DNA from: Gp6-AA40 sp035711805
GTDB taxonomy: Bacteria > Acidobacteriota > Vicinamibacteria > Vicinamibacterales > UBA2999
Assembly: GCA_035711805.1 (NCBI GenBank)
Contig: DASTBV010000052.1
Location: 15,635 to 79,634 of the forward strand
Direction: 5' to 3'
Length of the DNA: 64,000 nt
A program made the translations under genes and the position numbers. The notes beneath the pieces are model-generated. The model saw only the letters and a program-made list of their open reading frames with translations, was not told where the DNA came from and did not search any database. Shown here piece by piece: positions 16,721-26,186 of this stretch (position 1 is its first letter; each line of letters starts with the position of its first letter).

Positions 16721-17146
16721 CTACTTCTTGGAGTTCGGACTCAGGATGTTGACGCCACCGTGGTTGCGGAACTGACGCGGCGTCATCATTTCCAGCATCT
16801 CGTTGTGCGTCGGCCCGCCATAGGGGACCGGACCATATCGAAGATTGTCCTGCTCGGTGAACAGCGTAATCCTCGGCGCCACGGCGAAGACGTCGATGTA
16901 ATAGCGGAGGTTCAGCCCGTCGCGCTCTTCGCGAATCTGGCCCTGACGGAAGCGGCGCTCGATTCGCTGCAGGTCGATCGGCAGCCGGGTGACGTCAATC
17001 CCGGACACCGGCACAGGGGTCTCGGCGCTGATGCCCGACGTACCGACGACCGGCTCCCGCGCCGCGACCGGCGCAGATTGGGCCGCCACCATTGGGGCAA
17101 CGCCCAGAACCAATACCGCCGTGCAGGCGAAACGGCTGAAATTCAT
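16721..17146 (-). CDS. Secreted hypothetical protein
   Basis: 141 aa with a signal peptide (MNFSRFACTAVLVLGVAPMVAAQ). The mature part carries LPIDLQRIERRFRQGQIREERDGLNLRYYIDVFAVAPRITLF, which looks like a compact alpha/beta domain. I do not recognise a family. It sits between iscX and mqnB on the same strand. Confidence 0.65.
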   Translation of the reverse strand: MNFSRFACTAVLVLGVAPMVAAQSAPVAAREPVVGTSGISAETPVPVSGIDVTRLPIDLQRIERRFRQGQIREERDGLNLRYYIDVFAVAPRITLFTEQDNLRYGPVPYGGPTHNEMLEMMTPRQFRNHGGVNILSPNSKK

Positions 17147-17170
17147 GTCAGTTGAGACGTCCGCTGGTCC

Positions 17171-17374
17171 CTACCGGTTTTCCTTCCATTCTTCGTACCA
17201 GGCCATCTGGATGGCCTCGAGCTTCGGCTCGTTCGAGCTCTTGGGGTCGTCGTCAAACCCGTCGAGATGCATCACTTTATCCCGAAGATCGGTAAACCGC
17301 ACAGTTAAAGGATCAATCTCGGGAAATCGCTCGGCGAGCGCGATGCCGATGTCCTCGGCGTCAATCCATTTCAT
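17171..17374 (-). CDS. iscX: IscX (YfhJ-type) Fe-S assembly adaptor
   Basis: 67 aa, normal length. Begins MKWIDAEDIGIALAERFPEIDPLTVRFTDLRDKVMHLDGFDDDPKSSNEPKLEAIQMAW, closely matching the IscX signature (KW.D...IA..L...P..DP..VRFTDL...V..L..F.DDP..SNE..LEAI...W). In E. coli IscX binds IscS and iron and modulates cluster assembly. It ends the isc run, 9 bp after fdx. Confidence 0.95.
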   Translation of the reverse strand: MKWIDAEDIGIALAERFPEIDPLTVRFTDLRDKVMHLDGFDDDPKSSNEPKLEAIQMAWYEEWKENR

Positions 17375-17383
17375 GGCGCTACC

Positions 17384-17775
17384 TCAGTCCTCGTCCTGAC
17401 GGTCCTTCTTCCCCAGCTGGATGCCGCCGCCTTCCTGCACGTAATTTCGCGTGTACATGGGGAATTCCACGGTGACGTCGCCCTTGATCACGGCCTGGCA
17501 GCCAAGGCGGGAGTTCGTCCGCAGGTCCCAGGCCGTGTCCAGGCGATCGAGCTCGTTGTCCTCGGGTTCGCTCAGATTCTGCTCCCCCTTCACGACATAC
17601 AGGTGACAGGTTGTGCAGGCGCAGCTGCCTCCGCACGCATGCTCGAGCCCCACGCCGTAGTTCATCGCCACATCGAGGAACGACTCCGGCAGGCCGTGAC
17701 CGTCGTACGGCATCTTGCCGTGTTCGAACTCGACGACGGTCTCTTTCCCATCCTTGATAAAGGTGACCTTTGGCA

Positions 17776-17776
<1 letters not shown>
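17384..17776 (-). CDS. fdx: ISC-type [2Fe-2S] ferredoxin
   Basis: Electron donor for Fe-S cluster assembly. 130 aa from GTG 17776, which shares one base with the hscA stop. Cluster cysteines are C48, C54 and C57 in HACGGSCACTTCHLYV plus the distal one in NSRLGCQAV. C52 is an additional cysteine also common in ISC ferredoxins. The C-terminus YTRNYVQEGGGIQLGKKDRQDED extends past the usual end by about 15 residues. Confidence 0.95.
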
Positions 17777-19676
<1,900 letters not shown>

Positions 19677-19680
<4 letters not shown>

Positions 19681-20420
19681 TGCTTCACGTCCGACGCAAG
19701 TTCGGCGGCCTCGCGATCGATCGTGGCCAGCAGGTTGTTGATGTAGTTGCGCTCGAGCAGCCGCTCGCGGAGCGCCTCGAGCGTCGCGCGGCGATCCTCG
19801 GGCGGCGCCTGCTCCTGGCTGTCCCACCGCGCTGCCAGCTCGGCGAGCTGCTTCTCATGCTCTTCGCGCTTGCGGTCGATTGGCTGTCTCGCCTGCGACA
19901 GCCGCGCGCTCAGGGCCGACGCTTCCGCGCCGGACTCGCGCTGCTCCCGGATCTCGTCGAGCTCCTCGTTCAGCGCAAAGACTTCCTCGAGCAGCGCTGC
20001 AGGAACCTTCGCGGTCCCTTCCTCGGACTTCGCCGACGGCAAGCCTTCAATCGCCAGCAGGTGCTCGACGCGCGAAACCGGATTGCGCAGCGTGCGGTAG
20101 GCGTCGTTCAGGTAGGACGAGCGTTCGAGGCTGGCCAGCCGCTCAGCCGGCGGCGCGTTGTAGTAGTAGTCCGGGTGGAACTTGCGGCTCAGATCGCGGA
20201 AGCGCTGCTCGAGATCCTGCGGAGCGATCGTCAGCCGGCGCGGCAGCCCGAGAAACGCGAAGTAGTCGCCGTGCCGTCCGAGCGCGAGGATGCGGCTGCA
20301 GTTGGGGCAGAAGTGTTCGTCAACCGGCGCACCAGCACCGCAGGTGCGGCATTCCAATGCCGCGCCGGCCCCGGAAGCCGGCTGCAGGCGGACTCCACGA
20401 TGGAGACTGGAGTCGCTCAT
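19677..20420 (-). CDS. hscB: HscB co-chaperone with N-terminal zinc ribbon
   Basis: J-domain partner that brings IscU to HscA. 247 aa from ATG 20420. Residues ~25-42 are a CxxC...CxxC ribbon (CRTCGAGAPVDEHFCPNCSRIL) as in eukaryotic HSC20. The J-domain follows with the HPD motif in FRDLSRKFHPDYYYNAPPAERLASLERSSYLNDAYRTLRNP, and the C-terminal three-helix domain ends the protein. The leader before the ribbon (HRGVRLQPASGAGAA) is encoded by repeat-like sequence at 20371-20414. Overlaps iscA and hscA by ATGA junctions. Confidence 0.93.
20371..20414. repeat. Repeat-derived coding leader of hscB
   Basis: Contains AAGCCGGCT and GGCGGACTCCAC, related to the repeat sequence at 6681-6700, and GGAGACTGGAGTC. 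It encodes the unconserved N-terminus of HscB. Confidence 0.45.
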
Positions 20421-20743
20421 GCACCAAAGGAGCTGCCGCAGCCGCAGGTCTGCTTCGCATTCGGGTTGTGGAAGACGAAGCCCTGGGTCAGGAGCGCCGT
20501 GTCGTAGTCGAGGGTCGTTCCGTTGAGGAACAGATAGCTCTTGCGATCGATGAAGATCTTCGCGCCGTCGGGCCCCTCGAACACTTCGTCGCCAAGACGC
20601 GGTTCGCGTTCCCACCCGAACGTATAGCTGAGCCCGGAGCAGCCGCCGCCCTTCACTCCGACGCGCAGCCCTCCCTCGGTGATGCCCTGCTTGGCCATCA
20701 GCGATTTGATCTTGCGTGCGGCGGTCTCAGTGATCTGAATCAT
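20417..20743 (-). CDS. iscA: A-type Fe-S carrier IscA
   Basis: Carries iron or Fe-S clusters from IscU to targets. 108 aa, normal length. Invariant cysteines are C35 (GGGCSGLSY) and the C-terminal pair in KQTCGCGSSF. Lies between iscU and hscB; its stop overlaps the hscB ATG. A repeat-rich 84-bp gap separates it from iscU. Confidence 0.95.
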   Translation of the reverse strand: MIQITETAARKIKSLMAKQGITEGGLRVGVKGGGCSGLSYTFGWEREPRLGDEVFEGPDGAKIFIDRKSYLFLNGTTLDYDTALLTQGFVFHNPNAKQTCGCGSSFGA

Positions 20744-20749
20744 TCAAGT

Positions 20750-20825
20750 CAAAAGGCAAAAGGCATAAGTCAAAAGAAAGTTCGCAAGAGTTCTTTTGAC
20801 CTTTGCCTTTTGACCTTTGCCTTTC
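20750..20825. repeat. Inverted AAGTCAAAAGGC-type repeat between iscU and iscA
   Basis: GTCAAAAGGCAAAAGG near 20751 faces CTTTTGACCTTTGCC copies at 20793-20825. The transcript could fold into a long AU-rich hairpin inside the isc message, possibly a stability or differential-expression element. Confidence 0.6.
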
Positions 20826-20827
20826 CA

Positions 20828-21259
20828 TTACGCGATTGGCTGTGACGGCTGCTCGACCGTCGATTCACCCTTCGCCTCGGCCTGCTTCTTCTTGTAGTCG
20901 GCAATCGCCGCCTTGATCGCGTCCTCGGCCAGCACGGAGCAGTGAATCTTCACCGGCGGCAGCGACAGCTCGGCAACGATGTCGGTGTTCTTGATCGCGA
21001 GCGCCTGATCGACGGTCTTGCCTTTCAGCCATTCGGTCGCCAGGCTCGAGCTGGCGATAGCGGAGCCGCACCCGAACGTCTTGAACTTCGCATCGTCGAT
21101 GACGCCCGTATCCGGGTTCACCTTCACCTGCAGCTTCATGACGTCGCCGCACTCCGGCGCGCCGACGAGACCCGTGCCGACGTTCGCGTCGTCCTTCGGC
21201 AGAGAGCCGACGTTGCGCGGGTTCTCGTAGTGATCAATTACCTTGTTCGAGTACGCCAT
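20828..21259 (-). CDS. iscU: Fe-S scaffold IscU
   Basis: Scaffold on which [2Fe-2S] and [4Fe-4S] clusters are built. 143 aa. The three cysteines are in GAPECGDVMKLQ, FKTFGCGSAIASSS and PVKIHCSVLAEDAI. The HscA-binding motif is LPPVK. The C-terminus has an extra ~15 residues (AEAKGESTVEQPSQPIA) beyond the usual end. Confidence 0.97.
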   Translation of the reverse strand: MAYSNKVIDHYENPRNVGSLPKDDANVGTGLVGAPECGDVMKLQVKVNPDTGVIDDAKFKTFGCGSAIASSSLATEWLKGKTVDQALAIKNTDIVAELSLPPVKIHCSVLAEDAIKAAIADYKKKQAEAKGESTVEQPSQPIA

Positions 21260-21315
21260 CTGTTATCTCCGCCCGTGCTAATTCGAATGAGCCGGGCACC
21301 TTCTCACGCCATGCA

Positions 21316-21362
21316 ATTCAGAATTCTGCATTCAGAATTCTGCATTCAGAATTCTGCATTCA
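21316..21362. repeat. Tandem 14-mer ATTCAGAATTCTGC, three copies
   Basis: Exact units start at 21316, 21330 and 21344, each itself palindromic around GAATTC. It lies between iscS and iscU. A related cluster sits at 43969-44000. It is too short and has no spacers, so it is not a CRISPR array. Confidence 0.85.
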
Positions 21363-21365
21363 CCG

Positions 21366-22586
21366 TCAGTGCGTGACCCATTGCATCTTCGACAGGTCGA
21401 CGCCTTCCTTGACCATCTCGTACAGCGGCGACATCTCGCGCAGCCGCCGGACGACGGTCGTCAGCTTGTCCACGACGTAATCAACTTCCTCCTCGGTGGT
21501 CCAGCGGCCGAGGCCGAACCGGATCGAGGAGTGCGCGAGGTCGTCGCCCGCGCCAAGCGCCTTCAATACGTAGGACGGCTCGAGGCTCGCCGAGGTGCAG
21601 GCCGAGCCCGAGGAGACCGCCACGTCGTTGATTCCCATCAGCAGCGACTCGCCTTCGACATAAGCGAAGCTGACGTTCAGGTTGTGCGGCAGGCGGTGCT
21701 CCATCGAGCCGTTGATGTAGAGCTCGTCGAGGTTCGCGTGCAGCTTCTTGTTCAGCCGATCGCGCAGCGCCCGCAGCCGCGCGCCTTCGGTGGCCATCTC
21801 GGCCTGGGCGATTGCCGCCGCCTGGCCGAGCCCGACGATGCCCGGCACGTTCAGGGTGCCCGACCGCATGCCGCGCTCGTGCCCGCCGCCGCTGATCTGC
21901 TCGGCCAGCAGGACGCGCGGATTGCGCCGCCGCACGTACAGCGCGCCGACACCTTTCGGGCCGTAAAACTTGTGTGCGCTCATCGACACGAGGTCCACTT
22001 TCGCCTCGTTGACGTTGAACGGCACCTTCCCCACCGCCTGCACCGCATCGGTATGGAAGAGAATCCCCTTCTCCTTCGCGATCGCGCCGATCTCCGCAAT
22101 CGGCTGCAGCACGCCGATCTCGTTGTTGGCGGTCATGATCGTGATCAGGATGGTCTTGTCGGTAATCGCCGCGCGCAGATCGTCGAGATCGATCCGCCCG
22201 TCCTTCTGGACCGGCAGATACGTCACGCGGCCGCCCTGCTTCTCGAGCTTCTTGCAGGTGTCGATGACTGCCTTGTGCTCGGTGACGCAGGTGATGATGT
22301 GATTGCCCTTCTCGCGGTACATCTCCGCGACGCCCTTGATGGCCAGATTGTTCGACTCGGTGGCCCCGCTGGTGAAGATGATCTCCTTGGGGTTCGCGCC
22401 GACCAGGTCGGCAACCTGGCGGCGGGCGGCCTCCACCGCGTCTTCCGCTTCCCAGCCAAACGCGTGATTGCGGCTCGCCGCGTTGCCAAAGTGTCCGGTG
22501 AAGTACGGGAGCATCGCGTCCACCACCCGCGGGTCAACGGGCGTCGTCGCGTGGTAATCCATGTAAATCGGCAATTTCATCGTCAT
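21366..22586 (-). CDS. iscS: Cysteine desulfurase IscS
   Basis: PLP enzyme that removes sulfur from cysteine for clusters and tRNA thiolation. 406 aa. The PLP lysine is in MSAHKFYGPKG and the catalytic loop cysteine in SSGSACTSASLEPSYVL. N-terminus YMDYHATTPVDPRV and FTSGATESNNLAIKG are typical. Two ATGs (22586 and 22580) are possible; the first overlaps the iscR stop (ATGA). Confidence 0.97.
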   Translation of the reverse strand: MTMKLPIYMDYHATTPVDPRVVDAMLPYFTGHFGNAASRNHAFGWEAEDAVEAARRQVADLVGANPKEIIFTSGATESNNLAIKGVAEMYREKGNHIITCVTEHKAVIDTCKKLEKQGGRVTYLPVQKDGRIDLDDLRAAITDKTILITIMTANNEIGVLQPIAEIGAIAKEKGILFHTDAVQAVGKVPFNVNEAKVDLVSMSAHKFYGPKGVGALYVRRRNPRVLLAEQISGGGHERGMRSGTLNVPGIVGLGQAAAIAQAEMATEGARLRALRDRLNKKLHANLDELYINGSMEHRLPHNLNVSFAYVEGESLLMGINDVAVSSGSACTSASLEPSYVLKALGAGDDLAHSSIRFGLGRWTTEEEVDYVVDKLTTVVRRLREMSPLYEMVKEGVDLSKMQWVTH

Positions 22587-23065
22587 GCCCTGCGCACGAC
22601 CGCCACGGGCGCGGTCGCAACATCCTGGTCTGCCGCCATTTCAGAAAGAGTGACCGTGCCGAGCGCCGCGACGATCCGTTCGCGGATCTGCCACAGCGGG
22701 TCGCGCACGCTGCACTTGCTGTATTGCTCGCAGTCGTGCTTCTCGGTCGAGCAGGCCGTCACGGTGAACGGTCCGTCGATCGCCTGAATCACGTCGGCGA
22801 CGCTGATCGATTTCGACGGCCGGCTCAACGTGTAGCCGCCGCGGGTGCCCTGCGTCGACGCGAGCAGGCCCGTCCGCACGAGCCGCTGCAGTACCTTGGC
22901 AAGCAGCTCGATCGGGATGTCGTACTGCTCGGCGATTTCACGCGCGCTGGCCGATGCCGCCCCGGCGCCGCCCTCACGCATCCGCGCTTCGGCCCGCCTG
23001 GCGTTCAACGCCAGGTGTTTCATCGCAATCAGCGCGTAATCGGCCTTTTTTGACAGCCTCAACAT
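22583..23065 (-). CDS. iscR: Rrf2-family regulator IscR
   Basis: Fe-S-sensing regulator of the isc operon. 160 aa. Winged helix at residues ~1-85 (MLRLSKKADYALIAMKHLAL...GLLASTQGTRGGYTLSRP). The cluster ligands are in ACSTEKHDCEQYSKC, spaced C-x6-C-x5-C, close to the E. coli pattern. An insert RRAEARMREGGAGAAS lengthens the first helical region. The promoter and two inverted repeats lie immediately upstream. Confidence 0.93.
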   Translation of the reverse strand: MLRLSKKADYALIAMKHLALNARRAEARMREGGAGAASASAREIAEQYDIPIELLAKVLQRLVRTGLLASTQGTRGGYTLSRPSKSISVADVIQAIDGPFTVTACSTEKHDCEQYSKCSVRDPLWQIRERIVAALGTVTLSEMAADQDVATAPVAVVRRA

Positions 23066-23127
23066 ATCCGACCTTGTCAGTCCGATTTTAGGGCTTCACC
23101 CGAAATCCGTCAAGATTGGTCGGATTT
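23063..23127 (-). promoter_or_regulatory. isc promoter with two IscR-type operators
   Basis: Minus-strand -35 TTGACG (23113-23108), 17-bp spacer, -10 TAAAAT (23090-23085), giving an expected transcript start only ~13 nt before the ATG at 23065. Operator 1 covers the -10 to the start codon (23089-23063), with core GACTG-N3-AGGTC and right flank GGATAT. Operator 2 is AAATCCG-N11-CGGATTT (23103-23127) over the -35. Operator 1 resembles the E. coli type-1 IscR site. Confidence 0.8.
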
Positions 23128-23139
23128 CCAGTTCATGTA

Positions 23140-23161
23140 GCTTCCGCCTTAAGGCGGAAGC
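23140..23161. repeat. 22-bp perfect palindrome at the end of the moeB-like gene
   Basis: CTTCCGCCTTAAGGCGGAAG with flanking G and C forms an uninterrupted palindrome 5 bp past the stop at 23166. It lies between this gene and the isc promoter. It may terminate the cysteine operon, but it has no U-tract. Confidence 0.75.
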
Positions 23162-23165
23162 CACG

Positions 23166-24632
23166 TCAGTACTTGGGCTGCGAGGGATCGACCTTGTCGA
23201 TCCACTCCAGAATCCCGCCGCGCAGGTTCTTGACGTTCGAGAAGCCGACTGACTTCAGGAACTCCATTGCCTTCGCGCTGCGGCCGCCCATCTTGCACTG
23301 CGTGACGATTTCGCGATCGCGCGGCAGTTCCTGGTACCGCCGCGGCAGTTCACCCAGTGGAATCAGCGTTGAGCCGGCGATCCGGTTGATCTGGTATTCG
23401 TTCGGCTCGCGCACGTCCAGGACGAACGGCGTCTCGCCTGCATCGATCTTCTTCTTCAGCTCTACCGGCGTGATTTCCCACTCGCTCACCGCGGTTCCTC
23501 CTTGCGCCTGCTGCGGCTCGGGCCGCAGACCGCAGAACTGTTCGTAGTCGATCAGCTTGGTGACGGTTGGATTGGTGCCGCACACCGGGCATTCGGGATC
23601 CTTCCGCAGCTTCAGTTCGCGGAATTTCATCCGCAGCGCGTCGTAAATCATGAAGCGCCCGATCAACGGTTCGCCGATGCCGGTGATCAGCTTGATCGTC
23701 TCGGTCGCCTGAATCACGCCGATGATCCCCGGCAGCACGCCGAGCACACCGCCCTCGGCGCAGCTGGGCACGAGTCCCGGCGGCGGCGGTTCGGGGTAGA
23801 GGCAGCGATAGCAGGGGCCTTCCTTCGTCGCGAAGACCGAGGCCTGCCCTTCGAACCGGAAGATGCTGCCGTACGCGTTCGGCTTGCCCGTCAGCACGCA
23901 GGCGTCGTTGACGAGATACCGGGTCGGGAAGTTATCGGTCCCGTCGAGGATGACGTCGTAATCCTTGAACAGCTCGAGCGCGTTCTGCGAGTTCAGCAGG
24001 GTCTCGTAGGTCTCGACGTGGACGTGAGGGTTGAGGTCCTGGATCCGCCGCTTCGCCGACTCGTTTTTCGAGGTGCCGACGTCCTTCGTCCCGTGGAGGA
24101 GCTGGCGCTGCAGGTTGCTGAAGTCCACGACGTCGAAGTCGACGATGCCGATGCGGCCGATGCCGGCGGCGGCAAGATACATCGCCGCGGGCGAACCAAG
24201 GCCTCCGGCGCCGATGCAGAGCACGCTGCCGGCTTTCAGCTTGCGCTGACCGTCCATGCCGACCTCCGGCATGATCAGGTGGCGGCTGTAGCGCTTGATC
24301 TCGTCCGGCGTCAGTTCGGGAAGGGCGACGTTAACGTCGGCCTCTACGGGCGCAGGAGTACCCCCGGCCACCGAGGGCACGATGCTGAGGCTGTCGCCCG
24401 GCTTGACCGGCGTCGCCTCGCGCTGCAGGTAGCGGATGTCCTCGTCGTTCAGATAGACGTTGACGAAGTTCCGCAGCTTGCCCTCGTCCGTGTAGAGGTG
24501 CTTGCGCAGCCCGTCGTACTTCTTCGTGAGATCGGCAAGCAGCTCACCGACAGTGCCTCCGCTGACCTGCACCGACTCCTGTTTATCGGTGAACGGGCGC
24601 AGCGGCGTGGGAATGTGAATGGTGTTGGACAT
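23166..24632 (-). CDS. MoaD/CysO-like domain fused to MoeB/MoeZ adenylyltransferase and rhodanese
   Basis: Sulfur-carrier activator, 488 aa, three domains. Residues 1-91 are a ubiquitin-like carrier ending SIVPSVAGG (diglycine 90-91). Residues ~105-370 are the E1-like enzyme with nucleotide motif CIGAGGLGSPAA (140-150) and CYRC...CPVC zinc pairs. Residues ~385-488 are rhodanese with the active cysteine in VTQCKMGGRSAKA. In mycobacteria separate CysO, MoeZ, CysM and Mec make cysteine from a thiocarboxylated carrier. Here carrier and activator are one chain and the diglycine is internal, so cleavage after it would be needed. Third gene of the cysM operon. Confidence 0.9.
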   Translation of the reverse strand: MSNTIHIPTPLRPFTDKQESVQVSGGTVGELLADLTKKYDGLRKHLYTDEGKLRNFVNVYLNDEDIRYLQREATPVKPGDSLSIVPSVAGGTPAPVEADVNVALPELTPDEIKRYSRHLIMPEVGMDGQRKLKAGSVLCIGAGGLGSPAAMYLAAAGIGRIGIVDFDVVDFSNLQRQLLHGTKDVGTSKNESAKRRIQDLNPHVHVETYETLLNSQNALELFKDYDVILDGTDNFPTRYLVNDACVLTGKPNAYGSIFRFEGQASVFATKEGPCYRCLYPEPPPPGLVPSCAEGGVLGVLPGIIGVIQATETIKLITGIGEPLIGRFMIYDALRMKFRELKLRKDPECPVCGTNPTVTKLIDYEQFCGLRPEPQQAQGGTAVSEWEITPVELKKKIDAGETPFVLDVREPNEYQINRIAGSTLIPLGELPRRYQELPRDREIVTQCKMGGRSAKAMEFLKSVGFSNVKNLRGGILEWIDKVDPSQPKY

Positions 24633-24646
24633 ATCTCTGGTCGTAT

Positions 24647-24685
24647 CCGCCCTCAGGCGGTCGTAGTGTCCGCCTTCAGGCGGAC
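24647..24685. repeat. Two palindromic repeats between and inside mec
   Basis: CCGCC-CTCA-GGCGG (24647-24660) lies in the 20-bp gap and runs across the mec stop. GTCCGCC-TTCA-GGCGGAC (24668-24685) is translated as the last residues of the peptidase (SQVRLKADTTTA). Confidence 0.8.
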
Positions 24686-25111
24686 CTGGGAGTTGACAGG
24701 CAAAGCGACCACCAGCTCTTCGGGGTCGAACGCCGAGCGATCGTCGCGCAGCCGCCAGGACGTCATGTCTTCAGGGGTGCCGCCGCGAACGGAGACGATG
24801 ATGTACGAGAACGTGGGAAAGGCGTGGTCGAGATCGTATTGCGACGGCCGCGCCGGATGATCCGGATGTGAGTGGTAGAACCCGAGCAGCTCGGCGCCAA
24901 GCTCCGACGCGCGCCGCTCGGTCTTCATGTAGTCCTTGTCGCTGATCCGGAAGCGGCGGCGCGGACCTTCCTCGGTAACGTTGGGCAGCGCGTAGGTGTC
25001 GCTGACGACGCCGTTCGAGCCGTACAGCGCGCCGCAGCACTCGTTCGGATAGGTTTCCACTCCATGCGCGCGGATTGCGTCGTTCACGGCGGGCGTAATC
25101 GTCAGCGCCAT
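24653..25111 (-). CDS. mec: JAMM/MPN+ metalloprotease, CysO-cysteine peptidase-like
   Basis: Predicted to release cysteine from the sulfur-carrier conjugate. 152 aa. The zinc-binding JAMM motif is complete: the glutamate in YPNECCGALYG and HSHPDHPARPSQYD (HxH...SxxD). It starts one base inside the cysM stop (TGATG). Its last dozen residues (SQVRLKADTTTA) are the translated palindrome and are probably not functional. Because the neighbouring carrier has an internal diglycine, this protease is also a candidate to mature it. Confidence 0.9.
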   Translation of the reverse strand: MALTITPAVNDAIRAHGVETYPNECCGALYGSNGVVSDTYALPNVTEEGPRRRFRISDKDYMKTERRASELGAELLGFYHSHPDHPARPSQYDLDHAFPTFSYIIVSVRGGTPEDMTSWRLRDDRSAFDPEELVVALPVNSQVRLKADTTTA

Positions 25112-26076
25112 CAGCGGGCCGCTCCGTGAGACGCGCGTCTTTCTGCCGACGATTCATCCCAGAACCGCTCGGACAGGTACTTCTCACCGCCGTCGCAGAA
25201 CACGACCACGATAACCGCATCACTGACGCGCCGCGCCACCGAGAGCGCACCGGCGAGATTGGCGCCGCTCGAGATGCCGACGAACAAACCGCTCCGCGCC
25301 AGCTGCCGCGTCAACTCGAACGCCTCTTCGGTGCTGATGCCGATGTCCTCGTCCGCAATCGTTGCGTCGTAGATACCGGGAACGATCGCCGTCGCCATGT
25401 GCTTGAGGCCTTCGAGGCCGTGCAGCGGCGAATCGGGCTGAACCGAGATCAACTTGATGGACGGGTTGAACTCCCGCAGCCTCCGTCCGGCCCCGACGAA
25501 CGTTCCGCTCGTGCCAAGTCCGGCAACGAAATGCGTGATGCGCCCGCCGGTTTGTTCGATGATCTCCGGCGCCGTCGTGTCGTAGTGCGAAAGCCAGTTG
25601 CCGGGGTTGTTGTACTGGTCCGGGTAGAAGTAGAGGTCAGGGCTCTCCGCGAACATCTTCTTCGCCCGGAGGATCGCACCGTCGGACCCTTCCATCGGGT
25701 CGGTGAACACGATCTCGGCCCCGAACGCTTTCAGGATCCGCTTCCGCTCCGGGGTCACGTTTTCCGGGACGCACAGCCGGACGCGGAATCCGCGCGCGGC
25801 GCCGATCATCGCGTAAGCGATGCCGGTGTTGCCGGAGGTCGCGTCGAGCAGGATCGTGGTGTGCGTCAGCGCGCCGCTGCGCTCACCGTCGGCAATCATC
25901 CGCGCTGCCGGCCGGTCCTTGACCGAGCCGCCGGGGTTCTTCCACTCCGCCTTGGCATACAGCTCGACGTTGCGCAGGCCGCGCTCGAAGCCGGACAGGC
26001 GGATTAATGGCGTATTTCCGATCAAATCGACGATGGAGGCTGCCGTGCGCGGAAGCCCAGGGGTGGCCACAGACAT
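25111..26076 (-). CDS. cysM: Cysteine synthase, CysM-like (PLP)
   Basis: Forms cysteine, or a carrier-cysteine adduct, from an activated serine and a sulfur donor. 321 aa from ATG 26076; the longer upstream frame reads through the promoter and is rejected. The PLP lysine is in KNPGGSVKDRPA, the phosphate loop is SGNTG and the C-terminal binding motif GISSGAN. Association with a JAMM peptidase and a sulfur-carrier activator favours the CysO-dependent class over sulfide-dependent CysK. The start codon is the end of an IscR-like operator. Confidence 0.9.
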   Translation of the reverse strand: MSVATPGLPRTAASIVDLIGNTPLIRLSGFERGLRNVELYAKAEWKNPGGSVKDRPAARMIADGERSGALTHTTILLDATSGNTGIAYAMIGAARGFRVRLCVPENVTPERKRILKAFGAEIVFTDPMEGSDGAILRAKKMFAESPDLYFYPDQYNNPGNWLSHYDTTAPEIIEQTGGRITHFVAGLGTSGTFVGAGRRLREFNPSIKLISVQPDSPLHGLEGLKHMATAIVPGIYDATIADEDIGISTEEAFELTRQLARSGLFVGISSGANLAGALSVARRVSDAVIVVVFCDGGEKYLSERFWDESSAERRASHGAAR

Positions 26077-26100
26077 ATCCGACTGCTTCAGTCGGATTAT
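26074..26100 (-). promoter_or_regulatory. IscR-like operator overlapping -10 and start of cysM
   Basis: 27 positions match the iscR operator 1 (23063-23089) at 21 bases, in the same orientation and at the same distance from an ATG. The core is GACTG-AAG-CAGTC with flank GGATAT, which fits the E. coli type-1 IscR consensus core GACTR-W3-YAGTC well. A TATAAT -10 overlaps its upstream end; the -35 is weak. Confidence 0.75.
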
Positions 26101-26157
26101 ATCTTGGCTAGTTGGTAGTTCGTAGTTGATGGTTGGTGGCGGTCGCCGGGTCGGTAG

Positions 26158-26179
26158 AGGCCGACCGTCAGGTCGGCCT
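26158..26179. repeat. Palindromic repeat AGGCCGACC-GTCA-GGTCGGCCT
   Basis: Nine-bp perfect arms 8 bp past the M16 peptidase stop. The same stem recurs at 51258-51277 and, varied, at 8121-8143. Confidence 0.75.
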
Positions 26180-26186
26180 TTCGACT

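Noticed and set aside
21316..21362. Three tandem ATTCAGAATTCTGC units considered as a CRISPR or att site
   Set aside because: No spacers and no integrase nearby; the same units recur at 43969.
21369..22787. 472-codon plus-strand frame opposite iscS and iscR
   Set aside because: Shadow frame; IscS and IscR are unmistakable on the other strand.
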